DNA from: Epiperipatus broadwayi
Lineage: Eukaryota; Onychophora; Udeonychophora; Euonychophora; Peripatidae
Length of the DNA stretch: 64,000 nt
NCBI GenBank assembly: GCA_028023455.1
Contig: JAQFVV010006312.1
Coordinates: 3,147,835 to 3,211,834, forward strand
Reading direction: 5' to 3'
Positions 22,105 to 34,900 of this stretch are shown one piece after another; position 1 is the stretch's first letter; the number at the start of each line of letters is the position of its first letter. A program made the translations under genes and the position numbers. Below the pieces are notes generated by a model, which saw only the letters and a program-made list of their open reading frames with translations, was not told the DNA's origin and did not search any database.

Positions 22105-24220
22105 GACTTGTAAGGGTAGCTTACAATCTGGTTCAATTCCACCCTTATATGTCCACAGTATTAAACTAAACCTATGAAAAAAATGGAAATTGCAATTTCT
22201 GGATGCAAATTTACATGTAAATACACACAGACTTGAAGATTGCTTTAATAAGTACCAAACCAAAATAGTGTTGAAATGAAATTGAAAATGTGAGTTTGCT
22301 GAATAACAGATGTTAAGCCTGAGTATAAAAACAAACCCAATTCATTTTTCATTTTTCTTTACATTTTATATAGTGCTATAATAACTGCAAGCAGCAAATA
22401 GCTTAATATGGAACATTAAAAGAAAGAATAAAATGGATGATGTGTTTGAAGATATCTATTCGGTATAAGATTTTAAAGCACTGAAATTTGATGCAAATCA
22501 TCATCAACATTTAACAAGGCAAAAATCAATGAATTTTAGCAATGTAGTAAAAGAATTAAAATAATTTAAAGCACTGAAAGTTGTTGCAAATCATCATCAA
22601 CATTTAACAAGGCAAAAATCAATGAATTTTAGCAATGTAGTAAAAGAATTAAAATAATTTGATAGTGATAATGAAAGACAGAAGACTGTGCAATTGAATA
22701 AGAAAAAAGAAATGTTATATAGTAGTCAACACATACTGATAAATGATGATAAGCTTTCCTTTGGATAAATTTACTCAATATCATTTATAAGCTGAAAAAA
22801 AATTTTTTTTTAAATTACCAAACAATTCATATTCACAAGTAAACATATAATAGGACTGGATTCTGTGTCAATTCCCATAAAGCATGATTTGTAATATGCT
22901 CAGATAAATAATAGAATCTGGAGAAAAATGGAGGAGTTTTCACTATGGACTGTATCCATGAAAGTCACTAATGTTTAAATTATAAACTCTAATCAGAAAG
23001 ATTTGAACAAAATTATCACATTATATATTTTTTTATTTTATACATTTGTAAACTTCTGCTTTTATTATCCTAACATTTTGGAGTTTCAGAGTGTTTGCAA
23101 TCAGTAGAGTCCATTCCATAAGAAGCAATGTTGAATTGAAGGAAGATTTATTAAGCTAGACATTTTTATGGTAAATAATTAAGGGTTTATTGTAAATAAA
23201 ACTTAGGCTGATTCCCAACATAGTGACTTGACATTTGATTATCATTACATAATATGGATGGGATAAGAAATTTTGATGATGTTCTTCCATATTAATTTGT
23301 ACTCACTGGTATAGAACAAACTTTATGTTATTTGTTTCTTTGTTTATGTTTTTACTAATAATTGTTATACATAGTTTATTTGGTATGAATGATTAATATT
23401 TGTGTGAAAGTCTTTTCCTATCCACTTTAGAGAATTTGTACATAAGTAGGGGGTCCCCAAAGAAGACAGAACGCCTCCAACAAAAATTAGATAATGCAGC
23501 TATTGGACCTACTGTGATCTAATTACAAATAGTTATTTAGTTTTGTGATCATCATCATGACAATGAAATAATTTTTTTTCTTTTCTTTTATTTTTGTTTT
23601 TAGTTAATATTATTGATTTTGTTTGGAGGGAGGGCCAAATAATTTTAATCATTGATGTGGTAGAGATGCATATGGGACACATTTGATCACATTTTTTTTT
23701 TTTGCTATATTAATAGAATTTGAATTTTTTTTTGTTATAAATAAAAATTATTAATGTGTTTTAAATCAAATTGGTCTCATGTGTTTTAAATCAAATTGGT
23801 CTCTAGTTTATCAATTTTCATACACACACTCATTAATTTATTTGATTAAATATATATGCACACACATACATATTATTATAACATATAACACAACAATAGG
23901 GTAAAATGTATCAAATAAAAACTTAATTGCTACATAAAGTAAATTCACTCCTGAAGAGAGACAAAGGAAACATTGTCTCTGGGTTCAAATACTCAGGCTT
24001 AATAAAATCTGAAAAAGGGATGAGATATGGATCAAGTAGCCTATATTATATCTAGATTTAATAAGTAAACCAAGATCTAGCCCATTTGGAGGTGGATATT
24101 ATCAGTGATTAGTTACTTCATCACATCAGTCACAGCATCCTACCCAAAGACCCTAGGTATGACCACAGTTAGATGCATTCCCCTTCTTTTTGTGGAAAAC
24201 CCAGACTATTACAGCATGAT
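22105..24220 (+). repeat. Long direct repeat, copy B
   Basis: Diverged direct copy of 15,512-18,055, 6.6 kb downstream. It lacks the family B insertion and so gives the empty site for that element. It carries its own 93-bp tandem duplication at 22,472-22,660. Confidence 0.7.
22472..22660 (+). repeat. 93-bp tandem duplication, two nearly identical copies
   Basis: TTTAAAGCACTGAAA starts at 22,472 and again at 22,565. The copies differ at only two or three bases (TTTGATGC versus GTTGTTGC), so this duplication is much younger than the split of copies A and B, and copy A has only one. Confidence 0.9.
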
Positions 24221-25865
24221 ATAATATATATTAAAGGTTTATTTTATATTATTATTATTTTGGCCAAATTTATATTTAGTCATCGCAAATATAAAGATGA
24301 TTTATTTAAATTAGATGTAGATTAGAAGCAATAAATGTATCCTTTGCCTCCATGCTTCATTATTATCTACATTAATCATCCTATAATAAATGTAAGACAC
24401 CATGTATAAAACATACTCCATTATCCTGTTGTCTCTATTATTCTGATCAACCAGTTTATTTAACAAATATGTAGCTTGACTAAATTTATTCATCATTTAC
24501 AAAAACTGTCACAATATATACATCCATTTTTCAATAATAAAAAAAAAAACCTCAACATTTTTAAAGATAAATATATTATTCTGAAAAATGAGTTACTATT
24601 TAATATCAAATATTATTTGTTTTTAATGAGTTTATTAATATCACTAAATATAAATTAATAAATGAGTAGTTTGCTGTTTAGGAAGTCATGTGATGTTCAG
24701 ATACATTGAACTTTATTCTAGAAGTCTTTGAATTTTGAATCTGTCATTTTATTATTGAACAAAATTGTTCCAGTAATTAATAAAATATGGCACATATAAT
24801 GTAAATGTATGTATATATTTTTAATATGCATAGATTATCATTATTCCCAAATTCATCATTTTAAACTTTTTTGAGCATTTTTAGATTGTCAACATGGCAG
24901 AGCAAAAACATACAAGAAACTATTATTCTCATAATGCACTCATATATGATGTGAACATCTGTTATACATATTGACCCATAACTATGCAATACATATAAAT
25001 CAAAAACAATGTAATTCATAATAAAAGATTATTTTCAAAACAGCTAAAAACAGAAAAATAAGACATCAACTTCTAATATCATGCCACTACTAACTACATG
25101 AGCTTAGATAAAAATATAAATCACAAAAAAATAATACACAAAAACATTAAAAAAATATAAAACACTATTGCCAAGCACTACAACTCATTTAAATTCTTAT
25201 AAAAACAAAATGATGGCATCAAAATTATAATATTCATAATACTTAATAAAAAAGTATAATTTATCTAGGAGTTATGTGAATAATACTTTTTATTTATGAA
25301 TGTATATGATTATATTAAAAAGCAGTCAGTCATTCTTTGTTAAACATTTTTCAAAAAAAAAAAAAAAGAAATTGAAAGAAAAATTTCTGCAGTTTTAACT
25401 TTTTTGCTGTTCATATTACTTTGCCAGTTTCTAGAGCTTGTTTAAAATAAATTTAGAACTTTTTATTTTAGCAAATAATTAATCTGCTGTTAAGATTTGT
25501 AGAGATCCCTACTGTTGCATCTAGGTGCATAGTCTTAATGTTATAGTCTTAATATATATTACTTATGTAATGAGTATGTGCTTAACAAATTATTAATTAC
25601 ACCATTATTTTTTATTATAATTTCATACATTTTGAATTTTTTTTTTAAATTGTTTGTTTACAAATAAAAATCTTATTTAAAAATAATATTTCAACATTGC
25701 AAATATACGTAAAAAGTAATAAATGGCAATTCTGATAAAAAAATTATAAACTAAATAATATTTATTTTAATTCAATTTCTACAACCCTGACTAATTATTG
25801 ATCAAATTAAATAAAACTAACAAATTCTATTTGAAATTTAACAATTTACTTATAATTATTAAAAT
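24221..25865. other. AT-rich stretch without a recognisable gene
   Basis: No gene is supported. A 26-codon frame with a good start context begins at 24,894 but has no other support. Confidence 0.5.
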
Positions 25866-25869
25866 ATTG

Positions 25870-26170
25870 ACAAATGATGAGTTACTATCAATGCAGAGAC
25901 ATTTTCCCAGCTAATTATAACTTGCAGCTGTGTATTATTGATTTTTTAAATTGTCTTCTAAAAATAAATATCTTCAAATAAATTCTGAATTGAATTATAT
26001 TACACTTTTCAAAAAAATAAATATTACACAAATATTTTGCAAAAATAATCATAAATATTAACAAACTATGAAAATTGTAGATTTTCATTTTAAAATTCTA
26101 CTAAAAGTAAGAACACACTCAAAAGCTCTCTTAAATGCTCTCATGTCTGAAAACAAATAAATTATCATTC
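25870..26170 (+). repeat. Dispersed repeat family D, copy 1
   Basis: It aligns by eye with 36,930-37,215 in the same orientation: TTATAACTTGCAGCTGT, TCTTCTAAAAATAAATAT, ATAAATATTACACAAATATTTT and AAACTATGAA.A blocks. Class unknown. Confidence 0.45.
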
Positions 26171-27840
26171 ACAGGTATTAGAAATTCATTAAACTGAGTT
26201 TCTCTGCATAATAGTAACATCTTGATACATTTTTGAATGAATTCCAGTTTTGACATCAAATAAATACATAACCAGCTAATAAATGATTTATAAAAATAGC
26301 TGAAACACTGAAGTGACTTAAATGTCATCACTAAATTTTGTTAAACTTTTGAAATTATTGCAGAGATTAATGTTAAAGTATGATTGCATTAGTCTATAAA
26401 ATGTCAATAAGTATCATATCCTTAACATATTCCTTAATAAAGAAGCTAAATTTATTTATAATCTGTATGCATAATTTTTAATGTTTAATAAAGTTTCAAT
26501 GTTTTAAATCTGAATCAACCCTTATTTATCCAGTGTTTACAAAATTACAGTGGAATAAGGAAATAAATTCTAAATATGTGGTGTTCATTAACTATGTATG
26601 ATATCTAAAAGCAAAAAAATATAATTCTATATTAAGAAGTTCAGATGGGAACAAAAATATGATAACAATTTTAATGTTTAAGCATAGTTGTATCATAAAC
26701 TTGATATAGCAAACATATGTTCACAATACAATTTTCTCTGTGATACAAAGTTGAGTTATTTCTTCAGCTGATAGACATTTTTTTTTAGTTTACCCCTAGT
26801 GACTGTTTTGTGTTATCATTCAACAATAGCTTTTAGTTTTTAAACTTTTATTCTATATTAGAATTCAATAAGTTGGACTAAATGGAAAACATTCTAAAAA
26901 TAATAATTGATTTTTTTCAAATATAAAAAAATAATAATAAAATGAAATATGAAGCAAGAGCTCTTTTTTAAATATAAAAAAATAATAATAACCCAATGGA
27001 ATTAGTTATCATAAAGCTCAAAAATTCTGATTTCAAATTTTATATTATATGTATAATTATAAAAATAACACAAAAGTTCAGTCTATATTGCTCAACAGAG
27101 CATTATTAATGGTATTTTTCTATTTACCATTAATTAAAAAAATGTAACTTGTATTTTTATTAATGAAAACTACTCAAAAAGTATATGTAAAATCATGAAA
27201 ATATTTTTTAATAATTATTATACCTTTACCTTACAAAAATTGAGAAAAGAAATTTTAAGTAGTCTTTAAAATGTTTTGAAGCTTAAATAAAGAATGTATC
27301 AATTATTGACATTATAGATGGATTTTAAGTCCATGTCAAATAATTGCCTTGTAAAGAATTGATTTCTTAAGATTTTTTTTTTTTCAAATAATAAATTAAT
27401 ATATATTTTAATTTCAGTTTGTACTGCTGAATATATACAAAAAAAATTATATAACAAGCCATAAAAAATAAAGGAAATCCGAATGCACTGCAGTGCCATT
27501 TCCAACTTAAGACATTTGTTTGCATTATTTAATAAGTTAAATAAAAAAATTATAACACTTTATTTATTATTGATTCTCAAATGTCCATAAATATAAAAGA
27601 AAAAAAATGCAATTCCATTCTAAATGTTTATCCTAAAAATGGCAGTAATAAATGCTATCATTTATGCTAGATCATAGTTTTTGAAACCACATACAAAAAT
27701 GGAGAAACTTTTATTACAAAATCAATTTTTTTCCACATAGCAGTACAAAATATATATGTTAATCAAAATAATACAAATAAGGAATTTAAATTGGGTTATT
27801 TATTTTTAATTAATATTTTAGGAAATATTTGCTAATAAAT
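26171..27840. other. AT-rich stretch without a recognisable gene
   Basis: Only short frames of biased composition are present. A short duplicated block, AAATATAAAAAAATAATAATAA, occurs twice at about 26,921 and 26,973. Confidence 0.5.
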
Positions 27841-27844
27841 TATA

Positions 27845-27905
27845 TTTAAATTATGATAACGTGTTATGTATATACAAATGTTACCATTTAAATTATGATA
27901 ATGTG

Positions 27906-27960
<55 letters not shown>
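27845..27960. repeat. 42-bp duplication running into a long (TA)n
   Basis: TTTAAATTATGATAA.GTGTTAT occurs at about 27,845 and 27,887. The second copy passes into about 50 bp of pure (TA)n (27,908-27,959). Confidence 0.8.
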
Positions 27961-27962
<2 letters not shown>

Positions 27963-29660
27963 AATGGAATGTAAATGTATTAAGATAAGAAGTCCCTAAA
28001 TGTTGGTAGGCCAATTGTAATGGTAGATATGTAAATCAATATAAATGAAAAAAAATAAATAAACAGTGGATAATCAATGTAGTATATCATATAGGCCATA
28101 AGTAAAAAAAATGATGTGGCCTAAATTATTGAGCAGCATTTATAATGAAAAATACAATTTGAAACTCTATATGTAATCAACAATCATTAATTGATTAAAA
28201 CTCATGATGGCACAACATTTATAATGGTATACATTATCTCTTAAATTATTTGATTTATAAATTCAATCTATAAATTGCACCATTTATAATGGATAGACTA
28301 TATTAGAAATAAAGAAAAGATTTGGATAAGATATACCTATGAGGCACCCATAAATTAATCAGGTTTCATAGTAACTTGTCAACTATAATAAAATGCATGT
28401 GCCATGTAAGAAGAAATAACATATTGTCCATCATTCAACTCAATATAAATATAATACAGATAAGAAGCGTAATACCTATTTAATAGCATGTTATACATAT
28501 ATAAAGATATAATAAACTGCCTCAGAATGAATATACTAAAATATACTATTACCATGGCTAACTATATAAGACAAACTTAATAATGTAGAGCATTGACTAG
28601 AGTACGTTACTAATTAGTTCTCAGAGTTAATTTAATTTACATTTAATTATATACCAAATATAATTTGGAACAAAAGGAATTTTATTGAATCCAAAATATA
28701 TTCATTCAATTGAAATTACAAATAATTAAGTACTACATATCTGCTATCTTGTAGAACTGATGTACTAAAAATAGAGAAAAAGGAAATAAATAAATCTCAA
28801 ATAAAACTCAAAATCATTCTTTTATATAAAATAAATGATACAGCTTTAGTTCAAAATTATGATTTTAGGCTTATAATAGCATACATATACATATATACTG
28901 TGACCTCTACTTTCTCTGCACAATCTTTCACTTATTTAACCTTAACAAACTCGTTTATTTCAAGTAACTAATCCACTGAATTTTATACTAATTTTAGGAT
29001 CAAATATACCCGGGTGCCAAATTGCAGCTATAAATTGTAATGCCCACAAGAGATCATCATCATTAGTCAATTTAGGACTATAGAAGATACTGGAGAAAGT
29101 AATTAAATTGCCTCTCAAAAAAAATAATAATAACAATAATATTGATAAAACCATTCAACCTATGTGGTCTTAATTTCAAACCTAGCATTAGTCATGCAAA
29201 TATTTCATAATAAATTTATTATTAAATTTATAATAATGCATTAACTTTCTTCCATAACTTTATGATAAATATCTGATGTCGAGTGGTAACTACAAAAATA
29301 TTATATAAATTTCTTATTTATATCTGACTGGAAATAAATCAGTAATTGAAGCAGAGAACTCATAATCTATGTTCATAATATAGAATTATTATTTAATTTA
29401 ACACTAGATAAAAATTATCATAAATAAATCCTCCCCATTTAATTCCATTACTTTATTTTTCGTTCTCGGCATCTATCACTTTCATTAGCTACAATTATAT
29501 AACACGGAATGTCTGTGTTATGTTCTCTAATCTGAGAATCCCTAATCCTATTTCTCTAAACATGTAAATTAACCTGTCGATTGACTATCAATTCCTGATC
29601 CCCTATTTTAATAACACTGTAATAATTTTATGATAATATGCTACTTGACTTCCAAACTAG
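27961..29660. other. AT-rich stretch without a recognisable gene
   Basis: No gene, RNA or mobile-element domain was recognised. Confidence 0.5.
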
Positions 29661-29667
29661 CTCTTAG

Positions 29668-29898
29668 ACTAATATTCAAACTGCTCTTTCTCAAGGTCTA
29701 GATCTGCCAAGAGGTGCCCTTATAAGCGATTTACATTGTAATGGATATGATTCGAAATATGCTAAGTTGGATTTTGATATGAATTTACTACTGGGAATCA
29801 CTCTAAACACCGAGAGTAGGAAAGAGATTTTATGTCTGCTCCCAATATTCGCAACATTACAACGAAACAAAAGACTAAATTTATTCAACTTAACTTAA
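29668..29898 (+). CDS. Candidate terminal exon or coding fragment, unrecognised
   Basis: The frame is open for 76 codons from a splice-acceptor-like CTCTTAG (ending at 29,667) to TAA at 29,896. It has no start codon at its head. The local base composition is clearly richer in G+C than the flanks, and the translation is well mixed (for example QTALSQGLDLPRGALISDLH, then KEILCLLPIFATLQRNKRLN). The opposite strand is also open for 65 codons, which weakens the case. I do not recognise the product. It may be a last exon, a fragment of mobile-element coding sequence, or chance. Confidence 0.25.
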   Translation, partial: TNIQTALSQGLDLPRGALISDLHCNGYDSKYAKLDFDMNLLLGITLNTESRKEILCLLPIFATLQRNKRLNLFNLT

Positions 29899-30059
29899 CT
29901 ATTCCCTATCATTTTATTCTATTATATCCAATCTATTGACCAAATTTTAATTAATAATTCTAAATCTATCATATTTTGCCAAAGTAAACTATGGAAGAAG
30001 AACATGGACATTAATCATATAAATCGATCAAAAATTATTTATGAAAGTAAAATACGGAA

Positions 30060-30300
30060 ATGATTATGTAAATTAATTATGAAAATAAATTATGTGAAAA
30101 TGCATTATATAAAAGTGACTTATACAAAATAAATTATGTGAATCGAATATGGAAATAATATAATAATGACTACTGCAAATCGATCGTGGAAATAAATTAT
30201 CAATATAAAATGAATTATGTGAATTGAATATGGAAATAATCAATATAAAAACCAATACTGTAAATCAATCATGGAAATAAATTATCAATATAAATGAGTA
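30060..30300 (+). repeat. Degenerate minisatellite, unit about 81-85 bp
   Basis: GAATCGAATATGGAAATAAT at 30,140 recurs as GAATTGAATATGGAAATAAT at 30,221, and CGATCGTGGAAATAAATTAT at 30,181 recurs as CAATCATGGAAATAAATTAT at 30,265. Shorter AAATTATGTGAA repeats precede it. Confidence 0.7.
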
Positions 30301-31380
30301 ATTAAATTTAAATATAAACTACTATTACTTTAAATATAGGTGCTGGAGGTAGATTCTGGAGATATTTGAAACATCAAAACACAAGACGCAATGTAATTTT
30401 ATAACAACAATAAATCTCTATTACATTAAAGATAATGATAATAAATAAAACAAAAACACACTTAAATATAATATTGTTACACTCAAATATATGATTTAGA
30501 TCTAATAAAGACTATGGTTCGAATACATGTTTAAATTAACTAATTTTCTGAGTGACTTATTTATTGTTTTGACCCATTTATTTATCAAATACAAAAAAAT
30601 AACAAACGCTTACACGCACGGAATCAGAATTCCGTATTTAACTTTAAGAAAACCTATAAAATCCTACTCCCCCCTTTTTATTGTAAACATTGTCCATTGG
30701 ACTCTTTCAAAATAATTTATTTGTTTAAATTATTCTAACTAGCAATGTTAAATAATCATAAATTTCTAAATCATTTCAACAATCAATAACTTTTACTATT
30801 CTTATGAAGGATGATATGCCATGAAAAATAAATCTTTTACTGATCTTGCAGATGGGTTTAAATTCAAAACCCACACTTTTACGTTCATGCCTGTCAGATC
30901 TTTATGTCTTTGACTGTATATATCTTGATAGGTCAGTATGTTGATCCAGCTTGATGATCCCCAATTTACCATCTTTCACAAAAATCAACACAGATCGGTT
31001 AGTTTATTAATTAAAATCTTTGTCATTCCCCAAATACATATACATCTGACTGAATCCTTATCCTGTCAGGGCAACTATTATTCTGTCCCACATAAAAAAA
31101 AAACAACTCTTCATATCCTTCATTACCATGCAATATTTTATAACGTGCACACAGCAGCATCTTAGTAAGGGAAATTAAATAAAACAAAACAACAATAACT
31201 CCTACCTTCAAATGTTGGCTTTAGCCAGAAAGAGAGAGGTCATCTCTTGAGACCTAAAATCATGTTGAGAACTCTTGTCTATACACTTATTCAATATAGG
31301 CATGCACAACATTTTCTACAACTTGAACAATAACTTTATTAATAATTCCCTATCTCAACAAAATAAATGGAGTGAAACTC
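30301..31380. other. Unassigned stretch
   Basis: No gene recognised. The 75- and 62-codon frames near 31.0-31.2 kb overlap on opposite strands and show no family signature. Confidence 0.4.
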
Positions 31381-31387
31381 AGTCATC

Positions 31388-31447
31388 TCCTACCGCCATG
31401 GTAAATAAATCATGAGACAGCCATTTCCCATCTATGAGGTGGTAGGA
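31388..31447. repeat. Small inverted repeat
   Basis: TCCTACCGCC at 31,388 pairs with GGTGGTAGGA at 31,438 with one mismatch, around a 40-bp loop. Confidence 0.55.
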
Positions 31448-31865
31448 TACTTTACCTCAGTAATGAAAAGCATTTATTGCTTTATATATGCCCACACCTA
31501 TATCGATTGCAGCCCAGATAAATGACAAAGACTAACCAGACCCCGAATCAAAACATATATGAATTATTTCAATTTTAAACAGTCAAGCCAACAACATACA
31601 ACCAATATTTATATTAATAACAGATCATCAACACTTATAGCATAATTATAGTTTTTCATATGGCCATCCATATCATTCCTCATATCTAATATTAAGCACA
31701 AATTTAAAATTTTGTTAAGAACAAAAAAAATATTTTATATCATTTCTCTCTTTTCTTTTTAAATTTAACTTTATGTAAGCATTTATATTTCAATGGGATC
31801 ACAATCATTTCTCCCTCTTTCCTTTAAACCTTTTAAAGCATAAATAAAAACAAAATTATTAAATT

Positions 31866-31900
31866 AAGATAATCTAGTGGTTAGACATGCGACATATTAT
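31866..31900 (+). repeat. tRNA A-box-like fragment
   Basis: GATAATCTAGTGGTTAGACATGCGA resembles the D-arm/A-box part of a tRNA. No B box or cloverleaf follows, so at most it is a truncated SINE head. Confidence 0.25.
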
Positions 31901-34900
31901 ATAAACAAAATGAATTAAAAAAAAAACAAATGACATATTATATAAATGAAATAAAAGGAAGAATAAAGATCAAACATTATGATAGTCTCTTTCCAATGAC
32001 TTTTCCTTTGATTGTATTCAGTTCATTTTATCTGGAGATAGCTTATATAGAGGCACAGCTCAGATAGTTATTTTTAATCAAATGTATATAAAAACACGTA
32101 GATAGTTATTTTAAATCAAAATGTATAAACATAGATTGTCATTTTAAATCAAAAATGTAGCTACAGGATAATTAATAAATTTTAAAAGAGTTCTGTTGAT
32201 TATCTTTCATTTTGATGAGTTTCTTCCTGGATTTGAATTCATTTGTTTCTTTTCCTTCTTCTTTTCCATTTTTAAGGCTCAAATTATAGGCAAGTAGATT
32301 CTGATCACTAAACATGAATTAACTTTTTAAACATTATATAGAAGTTTGCTGCAGTTTCTTCAAACGAATTTAACTAGCCAAATAAATATTGAAATATGAA
32401 TTGATCTTTTCATATCATACAAAAGTTTGATAGTTCTCTCCTTAAATGAACTCTCAATAAGCCAAATGGACATATTGTGGCATTCAGTATAAAATGTCTT
32501 ATTAAAAGTTGATTTCTTCATGATTAACTTCAGGAAGAACAAACTTGCACCACTTAAATATGAATTAGAAATTCATATTTTTGTATACTATAATACTTAA
32601 ATACATTATTAAATTCTGAGAAAGAAAATTAAAAAAAATTTCGGAGAAAACCTTCAGAGATATATTAATTTTAGTCAAGCAGTTGTTCTCAGTTAGAAAA
32701 AGTTCCCCTGATTCACTTTCTCCAGCCTTTTTTATATTCACCAGGAAGGGGAAGAAAAAACAGCTGTTAACTTTTCCTTCTCCAGGTGGTTCCTCTCAAA
32801 TCTTAATCAAGAATCCATCTCAGAATGAACAATTGAACTATTTCTAATGTGTCAATTTTGACAACTTTTCTTATCTTAAACCTTATCTTTTGAGTTAACA
32901 CATTATCGATTAATTTATGGAAAAGCAATCAAAAGAAAATCTAATCAAAAGAAAATCTAATCAAAAGATAAGCTTACTAACACTTTTTGGTAAAGCAAAT
33001 GTTACATTTCTTTTGACTTAAATAATTTCTTATTTAGATTTACATTTTAGAGTTAAAAATAATAAATTAGAACAGATTCATTTATTTTTCCCTTTTCACA
33101 CTTATCATGAAATAATATAAAAAATTATATCAATTTCTATAAAGGAAAGAAAAAAAAATCAAACCCATATATCTGTATTACACACACATACATGTGCAGA
33201 CCATTCAATTGAAAACTGCTTATTCAAACTACATGAACACAAATATCCATCATAATTTTCTAATAATTACAAGCATAAAATCAATTATAACTTCTGATAA
33301 TCATAAACATAAATATCCATTATAATTTTCTATAACTTTAGGCCTATTTTCTTCTGAAAAGAAACTGTTAACTAAAGTTACTGACAATCAATTCAATTTT
33401 AATTCTCACCAACTTTTTAGCAATCAAAATTCATAAGACTTTATCTTAGCCATATAAATATTTATTTCTCAATTATTATATTGGTAGATTATTATAGCAG
33501 TGTACAATAAAAAAAATCAATCATCCCCCCTGCATTAAATAATGCTAGCTACATTCTATACAAACACAAACTGTCTCTATATATGTTACTTTTTTAGCTA
33601 TCTAGTTATTGATTTCTCCAACAAAACTTTTTTAACTTTCTTACATTAAAAAAAAAATTACCCATAATTAGTTTCATTTCTTACAATTGGTTTATAGATT
33701 TATAAACCAAAGGTCACAATACATATCTGGGAACATAATAATAGTTTTGTTTTGCAAATACTCAATTTTTCTATATGTAAATTAAATATAAGGTTTAACA
33801 GTAACACTTATAATTTGCAATTTATATTTACATAGGAACTGTATAAGCTGTTATCAAATTGAATAAATATACAAATAGATAAACAAATTATAAATATCTC
33901 ATTAAACTAGTAACTTAGATCATAGATGGATTTCTTTGATATATATTTTTATATACTACTTTAAAGTAGAAAATATCTAAATGACTGAGTTGAGTAAATA
34001 TTAAATGGCTTCAATGAATGAACCATTTATTAGAAGTCATTTGTACACCCATAAGTTATAAATGCAATGTCCACCTAATGTAAATCAACTAAATAAATAT
34101 TTAAAAATAACTAAGTGATTTACACCGACATTGGAAAAGTTCTGGATGATCACAACATATACATAACATGTGTGGAATATACTAACTGGCTATATGCTTA
34201 TAAATGCAAACATTTACAATTATAAAATATTGTTGGTTGGTTTATGAATGATTACAAATCATGATAGCACAAAACACAGACATTCTTATACCTTAAAGCA
34301 CTCACATAATTGAGTGCACCCTAAAAAAATCACATCTTTTAAACAAACTTATCTTGACATTACATACTAAAATACAAGCAACTTCACCTACTATGGTGGA
34401 AAATTTAATTTTAATTAAATCTTATGAGTGATAGACCCAAAAAGAGGACTTTGTAATGCAACTAGCATAACCATATCAAAACCATGGTGGATTCCAAAAT
34501 AGCACCTACATTTGAGGCAAAATAGGATACTTGGATCTTTTGTCTCAGTGCATCAGGAAAACATATGGAGAGGCTCACCAAAAACAACAACTTTATAGGT
34601 ACCTAGGAATATGTGATTACAATCACTGGAAATATAAGCAATATCAACTCATGGATAACTACAATAGTGATGGGGAATTTATCTACTCCATCCAGTAATA
34701 ATAATAACTGTAATAAATAAGGCCTGACATACTAAGAGTATTCTGCTACTAACAATACCAAGATAAAAACTTCACAATAGTGGACTAAAGTTATAACTAT
34801 AATTTTAACCTCAATAAACAATAAGTAATGTCTGCATCAACAAATAAATTTAAAAATCAAATGATTTAAAGATAAATAAAGATAATGATGAGCATGTTCA

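Noticed and set aside
15512-24220. A complete LTR retrotransposon
   Set aside because: No primer-binding site, protease, integrase or RT motif was recognised between the repeats; kept only as a hypothesis.
24894-24974. Small frame with good start context (MAEQKHTRNYY...)
   Set aside because: Only 26 codons, no splice donor or homology, and expected by chance.
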